Positions 26,300 through 36,213 are shown, counted from the stretch's first letter. The stretch: 64,000 nucleotides of DNA from an uncultured Prevotella sp. (GCA_905233555.1 CAJODF010000006.1:20029-84028), one strand, 5' to 3'. Numbers and translations: made by a program. Notes: generated from the letters alone by a model not told the origin.

Positions 26300-27292
26300 T
26301 TACTTAAATAAAGAATACTCCTTGACATCCCAAGCGAGCGCACTGGCACCGAGCACATCACGTTCACCTTCTTTAAGGATGGATACGAGAATACGCGTCG
26401 TGTCCTTGATATTATGGAACACGTGCTTATCGAACGAATCACGCATCGGCTTCAGAAGCCATTTCCCGGCCTGCATCATATCACCCGTCAGGATGATAGC
26501 CTCAGGATTCAGGATGGATGCATAGTTGGCCAATCCGATCCCCAGCATTTCACCAGTACGACGGAACACCTCGATTGCCAGTTCATCACCTTGGTCGCAG
26601 CATTGGGCAATGCCACCGATCGTCAGTTTCGGAAGGTCTCTCAGCAACGAAGGTTTGTTGCTCTCTGACAACAACTCCTCTGCCGTCTTGTAAAGACCAT
26701 TTTCTGCGCAATAAGTTTCCAAACAACCCTTGCGACCACAGCCGCATTCACGTCCGTCAACCTTCACACAAGTATGTCCCACTTCACCGGCAAAACCGTT
26801 AAAGCCCAGATGGGGCTGTCCGTTGGAGAAGAAGCAACTGCCAAGACCGCCATGACTGATAGAAACTACGACAAAGTCCTTCATACCATGAGCACTGCCG
26901 TATGCCTTCTCACCCAATGCAGTAATATGTGCATCATTAGCCAGCGCCACAGCCAGACCCATACAATCCCTCAGCATGGCTGCCAGAGGGATGACGCCCT
27001 TCCAAGGCAGATTAGCGGCATTCTCAATACATCCAGAGATAGAACTTGCACTCGGTGCGCTGATACCGACGGAACGAACGGTCTCAAAGCCACCATTCTC
27101 CTCAACGAGCGTCAGCACTTTCTCTGCCAATGCCTGAACATATTCACTGACATCAGGATAATCCGTCGTGGCGAAATAATCCTGTGCGACAATCTCACCA
27201 CGGATATCAACCACAGCAAATGTAGTTTTCTCCACACGAATATCAATACCCACCACACGGGTCTTAATCATATCTACGGCTTCTGCTTCCAT
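26300..27292 (-). CDS. ROK family sugar kinase (copy 2)
   Basis: A 330-residue paralogue of the downstream ROK gene, clearly similar along its whole length (VVGIDIRVEKTTFAVVD, ALANDAHITALGE, GEVGHTCVKVDG, CGCGRKGCLETYCA, and an identical NLPWKGVIPLAAM). It lacks a DNA-binding domain. It leads the ROK-ROK-thioesterase-menF-menD transcript, with a promoter box at 27343. The ATP-site residues are kept in both copies, so both look active; they may differ in substrate. Confidence 0.92.
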   Translation of the reverse strand: MEAEAVDMIKTRVVGIDIRVEKTTFAVVDIRGEIVAQDYFATTDYPDVSEYVQALAEKVLTLVEENGGFETVRSVGISAPSASSISGCIENAANLPWKGVIPLAAMLRDCMGLAVALANDAHITALGEKAYGSAHGMKDFVVVSISHGGLGSCFFSNGQPHLGFNGFAGEVGHTCVKVDGRECGCGRKGCLETYCAENGLYKTAEELLSESNKPSLLRDLPKLTIGGIAQCCDQGDELAIEVFRRTGEMLGIGLANYASILNPEAIILTGDMMQAGKWLLKPMRDSFDKHVFHNIKDTTRILVSILKEGERDVLGASALAWDVKEYSLFK

Positions 27293-27342
27293 TATATTAT
27301 ATGTATTGCGTCCTATTTATAATTTTGTTGTTTTTTATGTCG

Positions 27343-27350
27343 CAAATATA
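27343..27350 (-). promoter_or_regulatory. -7 promoter box for the ROK-menFD operon
   Basis: CAAATATA on the plus strand reads TATATTTG, 51 bp upstream of the ROK copy 2 start. Confidence 0.6.
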
Positions 27351-27433
27351 AACATTTTTTCCAAACCATGCAAATCTTTGCATCTTTTTTTGCAATTATT
27401 TACTCAAAAGACGTTTTTTTCGGGATTATTTAT

Positions 27434-27441
27434 TATCTTTG
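27434..27441 (+). promoter_or_regulatory. -7 promoter box for lysS
   Basis: TATCTTTG followed by GCAG, 35 bp before the lysS ATG at 27476. Confidence 0.7.
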
Positions 27442-27475
27442 CAGCCACTTAAGCACATATATTCGAATATTTGAC

Positions 27476-29201
27476 ATGAACGTTTTAGAATTAAGCGAAC
27501 AAGAAATCGGCAGACGACAGAGTCTGCAGGAACTGCGCTCGATGGGTATCAATCCCTATCCTGCAGCCGAGTTCCCTACTAATGCATTTAGTACTGAAAT
27601 TAAGGAGAATTTCAAGGATGACGAGGAGCGTGAAGTTGTTATTGCAGGCCGTATGATGAGCCGTCGTGTGATGGGTAAGGCCTCTTTTGCAGAACTTCAG
27701 GATTCCAAGGGCCGTATTCAGGTATACATCACCCGTGATGATATCTGCCTAGGCGAAAACAAGGATTTATATAATAATGTGTTCAAGCGTCTGCTCGATA
27801 TTGGCGACTTTATCGGTGTGAAGGGTAAAGTGTTCCGTACCCAGACTGGTGAGATTTCTGTACATGCCTCTGAGCTCACACTGCTTTCCAAGAGTCTGAA
27901 GCCCCTGCCTATCGTGAAGTATAAGGATGGTGTGGCCTACGATAAGTTTGACGATCCTGAGTTGCGTTATCGCCAACGCTATGTCGATCTGGTAGTTAAC
28001 GAGGGCGTAAAGGATACCTTCCTGAAGCGTGCCACTATCATCCGCACCATGCGTCGAATTCTCGACGAGGCTGGTTATACTGAGGTTGACACACCTATCC
28101 TGCAGAGCATCGCAGGTGGTGCATCAGCCCGCCCATTCATCACCCACTTCAATGCCCTGAACCAGGACATGTACATGCGTATCGCTACAGAGCTTTACCT
28201 GAAGCGCCTCATCGTTGGTGGCTTCGAGGGTGTCTATGAAATGGGTAAGAACTTCCGCAACGAGGGTATGGACAAGACCCATAACCCTGAGTTCACCTGC
28301 ATGGAGCTCTATGTTAGCTATAAGGACCTGCTGTGGGGTATGACCTTCACAGAGCAGATGCTCGAGGAGATCTGCACAGCCGTAAATGGCAAGCCCGAGG
28401 TTGAGATCGATGGCCGTCATCTCGTTCAAAGCTCCATTCCGTCGTTTGCCTATCCTCGATGCCATCAAGGAGAAGACTGGTTTCGACTGCGATGGCAAGA
28501 CCGAGGACGAGATTCGTGCGTTCTGCCTCTCTAATGGTATGGACGTAGACGAGACCATGGGTAAGGGTAAGCTTATCGACGAACTCTTTGGCGAGTTCTG
28601 TGAGGGCACCTTCATCCAGCCAACCTTCATCACCGATTATCCCGTTGAGATGTCGCCTCTTACCAAGATGCACCGTTCTAAGCCCGGACTCACCGAGCGT
28701 TTCGAGCTGATGGTCAATGGTAAGGAGCTGGCTAACGCCTATTCAGAGCTTAACGATCCTATCGATCAGGAGGAGCGATTCATCGAGCAGATGAAACTTG
28801 CTGACAAGGGCGACGACGAGGCTATGATCATCGACCATGACTTCCTGCGTGCCCTCCAGTATGGTATGCCTCCTACGTTTGGTATCGGTATTGGTATCGA
28901 CCGTTTGGTGATGCTGCTCACAGGTAAGTTCGCCATTGGCGAGGTGATGCTGTTCCCACAGATGAAGCCTGAGAAGAAGATTCCTCAGTCGTCAGTAGCC
29001 GAGTGGGCCGAGATTGGTGTACCTGAGGATATCGTTCCAGTACTGCGCAAGGCAGGTTTCAACCTGATTACAAACATCAAGGACGAGAAGCCCCAGGGCC
29101 TGCAGCAGAAGATTGGCGAGATCTTCAAGAAATACAAGCTTGAGCTCCAGAAGCCTTCAGTAGACGAAGTTGCTGTCTGGATCGAGAAGGCGCAAGCCTA
29201 A
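27476..29201 (+). pseudogene. lysS: Lysyl-tRNA synthetase, reading frame broken by a one-base shift
   Basis: A class II lysyl-tRNA synthetase in two frames. The first (from MNVLELSEQEIGRRQ) carries the anticodon-binding OB fold and motifs 1 and 2 (KNFRNEGMDKTHNPEFT). It runs on as nonsense after GKPEVEIDG near 28411 and stops at 28534. The second frame resumes at once with [22 protein letters not shown] and holds motif 3 ([12 protein letters not shown]) to the normal C-terminus. Removing one C of GGCC at 28412-28415 restores IDG-VISFKAP, so a single inserted base explains the break. The gene is normally essential, so a sequencing or assembly error is likely; a true mutation would require a second LysRS. 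Confidence 0.93.
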
Positions 29202-29234
29202 TGGTCAATGTTCAATGGTCAATGTTCAATGAAC
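29200..29234. repeat. Heptanucleotide tandem repeat between lysS and gpsA
   Basis: Five 7-base units in register: AATGGTC, AATGTTC, AATGGTC, AATGTTC, AATGAAC. The array overlaps the lysS stop codon and fills the spacer up to the gpsA start. Confidence 0.85.
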
Positions 29235-29235
29235 C

Positions 29236-30231
29236 ATGTACGATTGTGGTAAGATAGCAATTATCGGTGGTGGCAGTTGGGCAACAGCAATAGCCAAGAT
29301 TGTGGTAAGTCACACTCACCACATCGGGTGGTATATGCGTCGCGACGACCGTATCGAAGATTTCCGTCGTCTCGGCCACAACCCTGCTTATCTTACCAGT
29401 GTACATTTCAACATCGACGAGATCCAGTTCGAAAGCGACATCAACCGTATCGTACAACAATACGACACTTTGGTATTTGTGACTCCTTCACCCTATCTGA
29501 AGAGTCACCTAAAAAAGTTGAAGACCCGTCTGCGCGACAAATATGTCATCACAGCCATCAAGGGTATCGTGCCTGACGAGAACCTCGTTTGTTCCGAGTA
29601 CTTCCATCAGGTATTTGATGTTCCATATGACAACCTCGCCTGCATCGGTGGTCCCTCGCATGCCGAGGAGGTGGCACTGGAACGTCTCTCCTACCTTACC
29701 GTAGGCTGTGCCGATCGTGAGAAAGCCCAGGCCTTCGCCAATGTGCTCGCAAGCGATTTTATCAAGACCAAGATATCGACAGATGTGATTGGTATCGAAT
29801 ATTCCAGTGTGCTTAAGAATGTTTATGCCATTGCAGCAGGTATCTGCAATGGTCTGAAATATGGTGACAATTTCCAAGCAGTTCTCATGGCGAATGCTGT
29901 ACAGGAGATGAACCGTTTCCTTACTGCTGTCCATCCCATCGAGCGTAATGCTTACGACAGTGTCTATCTAGGCGACCTGTTGGTTACTGGCTACTCTAAT
30001 TTCTCACGTAACCGTACCTTTGGCACCATGATTGGCAAAGGCTATAGCGTCAAGTCTGCCCAGATAGAGATGGAAATGATTGCCGAGGGCTACTTTGGTA
30101 CGAAGTGTATGAAAGAGATTAATCGTCACTGTCACGTCAATATGCCCATCCTTGATGCAGTTTATAATATTCTTTACGAACGCATCGCCCCACAGATTGA
30201 AATCAAGTTACTCACAGACAGCTTTAGATAA
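29236..30231 (+). CDS. gpsA: NAD(P)-dependent glycerol-3-phosphate dehydrogenase
   Basis: Makes sn-glycerol-3-phosphate for phospholipids. The 331 residues show the Rossmann motif AIIGGGSWATAIAK, CIGGPSHAEEVALERL, and the catalytic lysine region LKNVYAIAAGICNGLKYGDN. The start MYDCGKIAI fits the family. It is linked to lysS by the heptamer spacer and followed 9 bp later by the membrane AraC gene. In related genomes I would expect pgi next; here about 7 kb of accessory genes intervene. Confidence 0.94.
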   Translation: MYDCGKIAIIGGGSWATAIAKIVVSHTHHIGWYMRRDDRIEDFRRLGHNPAYLTSVHFNIDEIQFESDINRIVQQYDTLVFVTPSPYLKSHLKKLKTRLRDKYVITAIKGIVPDENLVCSEYFHQVFDVPYDNLACIGGPSHAEEVALERLSYLTVGCADREKAQAFANVLASDFIKTKISTDVIGIEYSSVLKNVYAIAAGICNGLKYGDNFQAVLMANAVQEMNRFLTAVHPIERNAYDSVYLGDLLVTGYSNFSRNRTFGTMIGKGYSVKSAQIEMEMIAEGYFGTKCMKEINRHCHVNMPILDAVYNILYERIAPQIEIKLLTDSFR

Positions 30232-30240
30232 AGCAAGCCC

Positions 30241-31914
30241 ATGAGGAACGTATTACACCTTATTATAATATTATTAGGCACCCAATGGGGCATACAGGCT
30301 ACTGCCGAAACCAACAGCAAGGGAAATTGTCCCCTTGTCAAGATTGAAGCAGAACGCCTGCCTGACCTGAATATCCCCCGTTATGGCTATAATTTGTTTT
30401 GTCTGAATGGAGAGCCAGTTGTCATCGGTGGTCACACCTCTGGCTTTGTCCTCACACCTACAGCAGAATATTTCAAGGATGGTAAGTGGCATCTGATTCA
30501 AACGGTCTATCCCCATGATGGTGGATTCGCCATTGCCATGAAATCAGGGAAAGTGCTGATTGCTGGAGGTTTCAAGGACAACTTAGGCATCGGACAAAGT
30601 TTCGAAGTAGAGAAATACGACCCCATCACCCATCGTTTTGAGGGCTTTGGCTGTCTCGCACATAAACGGGCATCAGCAGGTGCCGTGGAACTCGACAGCG
30701 GACACGTGCTGATAACAGGCAACTGGTATGCTGACGACGGGATGGAAATATACGACGGACAATCGACATTTACCCACGTCAAGAATGTCAGCCTATCACG
30801 TTACCTGCCTCATGTATTTCGGATTTCAGAGAATGACGCCCTGATACTGGCAGGCTATGACTATCATGGAAAACGTTTTGACACTATACTCATAGACCGT
30901 TTGCATGGAGAGACTTTCAAGGATTCACTCTTTGACACTTGGCATCCCCTGCAATACGATATATCTCTTCAGAGCAACGACAGTTTTGTGGGCGACGAGG
31001 CAAGTGGCATTTATGCCTACCTGATGCCTGTGGAAAACGAAAGTGGACAGATGGCGATTGTCGAGGTGTGCGACACTGTTTTCTCACTTTTGCCCACCAC
31101 ATCTCCTATTCCCATACAAAGCCAGTGGGGAAAAATCATTTACTATTCACCTATTTATACAGACCAGCAACGGCAACGAGGCTATATGGTGGGAAGCGAC
31201 AAGACTGGACGCCAGTATGCACTTTGTATTGACTATGCTAAAAAACCAGCAGAGTTGACTCTCTACCATACCGATGTGTTGACGGATACGACAGCAACAA
31301 CTATCCCCGTCATCACAGACGATGGCAACCTGCTACTAACAGGATTCAAATCTTTTTATCCAAACAGCAACTTCACCCCTTCAGCCTCAGTGTGGCTTTT
31401 ACGTCTAAACGGTAATGATCAGACAGCATCAGCACAGAGCAAAAACGGATGGATATGGACCGGAGTGATTCTGGCAGTTCTAGCCATCTTCTTCATTGGC
31501 TACACATGGAGAAAAAGAAATGGACTACAATCATCCGTAGAGCCAGAAAAGCCGTCCGAAGTTCTGCCTCCTAAAGGCGACGAACAGTTGATGCAGCGCA
31601 TTTGTCTCCTGATGGACGAACAACGACTTTTCCTCCGTCCTGGTCTAAAGGTCTCCGACATTGCTGCAGCACTTGGTACGAACAGCCGTTATGTGTCCGA
31701 CTGCATCAATGTTGTCAAGGGCATCCCATTTGCCCAATTCATTAATGAATACCGTATGGACTATGCCAAGCAATTGATGCGAGAGCAGCCAGACATGAAG
31801 ATATCTGCAGTCGCTACGGAATCAGGTTTCTCCAACGACAAGGCCATGACCCGTTACTTCAAGGAGCACACTGGCATGACGCCCACAGAGTGGAAAGTTA
31901 ACTCCCAATATTAA
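30241..31914 (+). CDS. Membrane-anchored AraC-type regulator with periplasmic beta-propeller sensor
   Basis: A 557-residue one-protein signalling system. A signal/anchor (LHLIIILLGTQWGIQATA) is followed by about 370 residues of kelch-like blades with repeated GG or G-turn units (EPVVIGGHTSG, GKVLIAGGFKDN, GHVLITGNW, DALILAGYDYHG, GNLLLTGFKS). One membrane helix follows (residues about 403-422, TGVILAVLAIFFIGY), then a cytoplasmic linker and a C-terminal AraC helix-turn-helix pair (about 455-557; ISAVATESGFSNDKAMTRYFKEHTGMTPTEW). No kinase or receiver domain is present, so sensing and DNA binding are directly joined across the membrane. The likely targets are the two secreted-protein genes just downstream. 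Confidence 0.85.
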   Translation: MRNVLHLIIILLGTQWGIQATAETNSKGNCPLVKIEAERLPDLNIPRYGYNLFCLNGEPVVIGGHTSGFVLTPTAEYFKDGKWHLIQTVYPHDGGFAIAMKSGKVLIAGGFKDNLGIGQSFEVEKYDPITHRFEGFGCLAHKRASAGAVELDSGHVLITGNWYADDGMEIYDGQSTFTHVKNVSLSRYLPHVFRISENDALILAGYDYHGKRFDTILIDRLHGETFKDSLFDTWHPLQYDISLQSNDSFVGDEASGIYAYLMPVENESGQMAIVEVCDTVFSLLPTTSPIPIQSQWGKIIYYSPIYTDQQRQRGYMVGSDKTGRQYALCIDYAKKPAELTLYHTDVLTDTTATTIPVITDDGNLLLTGFKSFYPNSNFTPSASVWLLRLNGNDQTASAQSKNGWIWTGVILAVLAIFFIGYTWRKRNGLQSSVEPEKPSEVLPPKGDEQLMQRICLLMDEQRLFLRPGLKVSDIAAALGTNSRYVSDCINVVKGIPFAQFINEYRMDYAKQLMREQPDMKISAVATESGFSNDKAMTRYFKEHTGMTPTEWKVNSQY

Positions 31915-31919
31915 GAAAT

Positions 31920-31957
31920 GACGGACAAATTCCGAATTTGTCTGTCGATTTGTTTTG
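31920..31957 (+). terminator. Terminator after the membrane AraC gene
   Basis: An 11-bp stem GACGGACAAAT/ATTTGTCTGTC with one G-U pair and loop TCCGA, followed by a T-rich tract. Confidence 0.7.
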
Positions 31958-31986
31958 TTTTCTCCGTTCCATATCATTCTTTTTAT

Positions 31987-31994
31987 TATCTTTG
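31987..31994 (+). promoter_or_regulatory. -7 promoter box for the secreted-protein pair
   Basis: TATCTTTG, 31 bp before the start at 32025. Confidence 0.7.
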
Positions 31995-32024
31995 TCGCAT
32001 AATTACTAATCAAAACGCAAAGAT

Positions 32025-32498
32025 ATGAGAAGACTTCAACTCTTATTATTGATGCTGTTAGCATTGCCGATAGGAATGTTAGCAGACGATCTTAACACAC
32101 TCATTGTGAAGACGAAGAACGGAGCCGAGACAGCATTCTTCTTACAAGACAAGCCACAAGTCACTTTCGAAGGCACCAATCTGAAGGTTGTCTCCGAAAA
32201 GGCCACTGCCACGTTTGCTCTCAGCGACGTGCTCCGTTTCGAGTATGCCAAGAAAGACCCTGCTGGCATCAATGAGACTGTTATTGACCCCACGGATGTC
32301 CGTTTTCAGGATGGTGTACTCGTCATCAGTCAACTCAAGGCTGGTGCCTCTGTTTGTATCTATGCCTTAGATGGAAAACTGCTCCGTCAACTCACGGCCC
32401 ATCGCTCAGGCACCTATCGCCTCAGCCTCTCCGAACTGCCTACAGGACTGTATCTCGTCAAGGCTGATAACGTCACCTATAAAATCACGAAGCAATGA
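32025..32498 (+). CDS. Small secreted protein with sorting-domain-like C-terminus
   Basis: A 157-residue protein: signal peptide LLLLMLLALPIGMLA, then about 60 residues of beta structure (LIVKTKNGAETAFFLQDKPQ). The C-terminal 75 residues (VCIYALDGKLLRQL ... LPTGLYLVKADNVTYKI) read like the beta-sandwich C-terminal sorting domain of type IX secretion cargo. Whether this organism has T9SS is not visible here. Its stop overlaps the next gene by 4 bp, so the two secreted proteins are made together. Confidence 0.72.
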   Translation: MRRLQLLLLMLLALPIGMLADDLNTLIVKTKNGAETAFFLQDKPQVTFEGTNLKVVSEKATATFALSDVLRFEYAKKDPAGINETVIDPTDVRFQDGVLVISQLKAGASVCIYALDGKLLRQLTAHRSGTYRLSLSELPTGLYLVKADNVTYKITKQ

Positions 32499-35400
32499 AA
32501 CACTATACCCTATATATATTAGCGGCTGTATTGGGCATGCTCAATATCCAGCCCACAAGCGCCCAGCAGAAGAATGATCAAAATGCACTCTATATCTTCC
32601 GCAATGATGGCGTTTTCAATGCTTTCTTCTATGCTGACATTGACAGGATAGAGTATTCGAAAATTGATACGCTTGGAGTGGAGCAGGATGATTACGTGGT
32701 GCAGGAGGTCTATGCGCTCGACAGTTGTTTCCGCATTCCTGTCTCTGCCATCGATAGTGTGGCTTTCGTCACGCCAAATAATATCGTCAAAGCAGATGTT
32801 GTCTGCCCAGACAAAGCGATGACTGACTACATCATTGCCTCAGACTCCATTTCCTGGTTCCGTCTGTCAGCCTCTGCCCCTCAAGATGTCATTCCAAAAG
32901 TAGGCGATAAACTGCTGATAATAGATCCTGTGGAATATCTGCCGGAAGGCTTCTCGGGAAGAGTGTCTAAGGTCGATATCTCTGATGCTGGCTATACCGT
33001 TGAGACAGACGCTTTGGAACTGGAAGACCTCTTCGACCGTTTTATCGCTAAGGCATCGGCTGGCGAACCAGGCAGTATCGCTGCCAGAAGACGCATCCCT
33101 GGCGTGGAAGAGTTGATTGACTCTCAGTATGAAAGCAAAGAAGAAGTGGAATTGCCGACCCTTTCTGGCTCACTTTCGTTGTCCTCTTTCTCTGGTGATG
33201 CTATCAAAGCATTCAACGACAACTTCACCATTTCACTGGAAGGTTCTGGCTCTCTCAATTACACAATAGAACCTAAATTAAAAGAGTTCAAGGCCTTTCT
33301 GTATGCCGATGTCGCTCAAGGCGTGAAATACTACCAATACATGAAGTTTGAAACAAAATCGACTGTAGATTTGACGTTGTCGGGTACCGTTGGGGCCAAT
33401 CTCGATATCCCCATCAATATTGCCAAAGATGCTGTACAAGCATTAGGTAAATTTATTGTCGAGGAAGGTGGTAGGAAGATAGCAAGAAACCATGGTTTCT
33501 TCTATGCTGACTATGGGTTTGGCATGTTCCTGAACTGTAAAGGTATAGTAAATTCGAAAATTGGTTGCTCAGAAACAGAAACCCATCTGTTCACAATTCA
33601 CTATGATGGTCCCTTTGGCCAAATACCCATTGCTCCAGATTTCCATGTGAGTTATTCTTCAAGAGTCGATGAAGGCGATGTAGAGGCTGACGGCTGGGGG
33701 TACGGACTCACTGCCGCCTTAGGTGCCTATGCAAAGGCTGATGCAAAAGTTCGGTTCCTGGGCCGTACCTGGAAAACAGAGGCCAGGGCTGAGCTAGGCG
33801 TGCGCATACAGGAAAACATCAGCGTGAATCCATCCGAGGTGGCCTCGACCAAGCTGATGGATACGCCTGTACTATATACCAAAACACTTGAAAATGATAA
33901 AGTCTCTCGTGATTTCTACAGTTCTATCAATCTGGCTCTGAAGAAAAATATAACGAAAAATACTTACTATAACCTCATAAATTTTACCCCTGTTGAATTC
34001 AGTATCGGCAAGACCGACCTCTTTACCTCTATACCAGAGGCCAAGAGCATCACATGGGATGTGGACAAGAAGGCTCCTTGGCGAGGCTCGCTGACCGTTC
34101 CTTTCGACGGCACATTGATGTTTGGCAAGAATGTAGGCATCGGTATTTTCGATATTACGGAGGCTGACAAGCCACAGCAGGTTGAAGATTTCTGGTATCC
34201 TGCTGAATATACAAAGACATCCGTCTTCAGCAGGTTAAAAGAGACCTTTGAGGACTTGGAGCCCAGCAAGAACTACAAGGCCTATCCACAAATCAAACTC
34301 TACAACTATCCTCTCCTGGCCAACAAGGACGTCACATTCACCCTCGGAGCACCGATGATGGATATCAAGAACAAGAATATTTACTTTGACAGATATAATG
34401 GCTATAAGGATATAGAGGTGATTACGAACGTCAAGAATACGGAATTTACTGCCGATGCAGACTGGCTCAACAACCCGAAGCCGGGCTGGGTGAATGAAAT
34501 CGGGCAACTGACGGTATATGCTGAAGAATTACCCGACGGCACGAAGATACGCAAGGGAAACGTCATCGGAATCTGTAAAGACAAAGATGGCAAGGAACTG
34601 CTGCGCGACACCATTGTCGTCACACAGTTGGAGCCAATGATTAAGGCGATGCCTGGCGTTATGGAGTTTGACGTAAAGGGAGGTACGCAGAAAGCCACCG
34701 TTGAGACCACGCTCGATGACATACAAGTATGGATCTATGAGGGAGGCAACGCCACGAACTTCTATACGATGACGTATGATGCCAAGGCTCAGACCATCAC
34801 AGTCGTCGTGCCTGAGAATACCACTGGTCAGGAGCGCTCTGGTGTCATCATGCTGAGGGGCAAGAGTCCACTCGGAGAAACCATCGAAGACCATATCTCT
34901 ATCTCACAGGCGGGCGGTGAGGACAATAATCTATACGTCAATTTCACTCCTTCAGGTCTTTTATTCTCGCAAGAAGCAGGGAAAAAACAACTGACATCAA
35001 CTTGCAACTTCGCTTGGTATTATTTTAACAGAGAGCATTCTTGGACAGTTAACGGCGAGGACGACCATCAGTGGTACTCAATGAAAGCCACGCGTTATGA
35101 CGAGACCGGAAAAGATGGTATATACACAGATTGGTGGGAGATTGAGGTGGAAAAGAATGACTGGGGAATTGTCAGGACTGCAACTATCATAGTAACATTG
35201 TCCGACGAAACAGAGACGATGTCAGCAACTGCAACAATTACCATTTCCCAGGATGACGGCAATGAGCCAACTATCAGCATCACCCCTGGCTCTGTCAATT
35301 TCGGAGCTGAGGGAGGCACCCAAGAGTTGAAGGTAACAACCAATCAGCCAAGATTTGGTTTCCGCTTTAGTGACAACAACTGGCTGTCTGGCGAAGCAGT

Positions 35401-36136
35401 GAAAGGAGGCATCATCAAACTGACCGCCGATGCAAACAATACTGGTGCCGATCGTTCAGCAAACATGTATGTCTATGGAGCTGATGGACTTGGCAATCAG
35501 GTTGTGGTGGAAACTGTGCCGATTAATCAATCTGCCTCTGCCCAAATTACGCCAAAGGGTGATTATGATTTCTCTAAATGTAAATACATAACTATTGAGC
35601 TCACCATGAAGGCTCATTACACAGGAGTATGGGATTCTGACAGAAACGATGAGAATATCGTAGTTAAATTCCCTGAGAACTTCTGGACTTCGCCAAGAGT
35701 CTTAGCAGAATCAGAAAAAACAAAAACTACCGTATCCTATAATGGAAGGGGCGCTCACATTGAATGTAGCTTGAGAACTGATTCTACATGGGAGTGGATG
35801 GGCAAAAATCATTTAGAGACGGAATACACAATAGTCATGGATATCGATGATCTCGTAAATGGCAAGATTACTAATCTTTCAGCTAAATGCAATTATTATT
35901 CTAAACAAGTTGCTGATGCGAGCGTGGGTGGAAATGTAGAGGAATGCTGGAGTAGGGAAGAATTGTCCGCATCCAATATTCCTTTACCTGACAAAAGCGG
36001 AAAGGTTGTAGGTAATAAGTCCACAGGTACAACAATCAATAGTTGTACACGAGAACATAAACAAGGCTGGATGAATTATAAGTATTCTAAGCTGCCAAGC
36101 GATGATTATTCGATAACTGTCGAGTTTCATAAATAA
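32495..36136 (+). CDS. Large secreted BACON-domain surface protein
   Basis: A 1213-residue protein with signal peptide (LYILAAVLGMLNIQPTSAQ). Residues about 25-110 repeat the theme of the upstream small protein (LYIFRNDGVFNAFFYADIDRIEYSK). Residues about 220-470 are a beta-rich region with no family I recognise. From about 715 there are at least three BACON-like Ig modules (PGVMEFDVKGGTQKATVET; FTPSGLLFSQEAGKKQLTST; ITPGSVNFGAEGGTQELKVTT), each with the GG-T pattern and an ending like ISQAGG. A final domain (about 1010-1213) is unassigned. BACON modules occur in surface glycan or mucin-associated proteins of the phylum. The ligand is unknown. Confidence 0.85.
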   Translation: MKHYTLYILAAVLGMLNIQPTSAQQKNDQNALYIFRNDGVFNAFFYADIDRIEYSKIDTLGVEQDDYVVQEVYALDSCFRIPVSAIDSVAFVTPNNIVKADVVCPDKAMTDYIIASDSISWFRLSASAPQDVIPKVGDKLLIIDPVEYLPEGFSGRVSKVDISDAGYTVETDALELEDLFDRFIAKASAGEPGSIAARRRIPGVEELIDSQYESKEEVELPTLSGSLSLSSFSGDAIKAFNDNFTISLEGSGSLNYTIEPKLKEFKAFLYADVAQGVKYYQYMKFETKSTVDLTLSGTVGANLDIPINIAKDAVQALGKFIVEEGGRKIARNHGFFYADYGFGMFLNCKGIVNSKIGCSETETHLFTIHYDGPFGQIPIAPDFHVSYSSRVDEGDVEADGWGYGLTAALGAYAKADAKVRFLGRTWKTEARAELGVRIQENISVNPSEVASTKLMDTPVLYTKTLENDKVSRDFYSSINLALKKNITKNTYYNLINFTPVEFSIGKTDLFTSIPEAKSITWDVDKKAPWRGSLTVPFDGTLMFGKNVGIGIFDITEADKPQQVEDFWYPAEYTKTSVFSRLKETFEDLEPSKNYKAYPQIKLYNYPLLANKDVTFTLGAPMMDIKNKNIYFDRYNGYKDIEVITNVKNTEFTADADWLNNPKPGWVNEIGQLTVYAEELPDGTKIRKGNVIGICKDKDGKELLRDTIVVTQLEPMIKAMPGVMEFDVKGGTQKATVETTLDDIQVWIYEGGNATNFYTMTYDAKAQTITVVVPENTTGQERSGVIMLRGKSPLGETIEDHISISQAGGEDNNLYVNFTPSGLLFSQEAGKKQLTSTCNFAWYYFNREHSWTVNGEDDHQWYSMKATRYDETGKDGIYTDWWEIEVEKNDWGIVRTATIIVTLSDETETMSATATITISQDDGNEPTISITPGSVNFGAEGGTQELKVTTNQPRFGFRFSDNNWLSGEAVKGGIIKLTADANNTGADRSANMYVYGADGLGNQVVVETVPINQSASAQITPKGDYDFSKCKYITIELTMKAHYTGVWDSDRNDENIVVKFPENFWTSPRVLAESEKTKTTVSYNGRGAHIECSLRTDSTWEWMGKNHLETEYTIVMDIDDLVNGKITNLSAKCNYYSKQVADASVGGNVEECWSREELSASNIPLPDKSGKVVGNKSTGTTINSCTREHKQGWMNYKYSKLPSDDYSITVEFHK

Positions 36137-36164
36137 CAAAAGTATCTGAATTTCTTCTCGGACG

Positions 36165-36196
36165 GGGGCGGCAGCAATGTCGCCCCTGATTTTTTT
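36165..36196 (+). terminator. Terminator after the BACON gene
   Basis: Stem GGGGCG/CGCCCC with a 10-base loop, then TGATTTTTTT. Confidence 0.8.
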
Positions 36197-36213
36197 AGAT
36201 TTATCTCCGAAAG

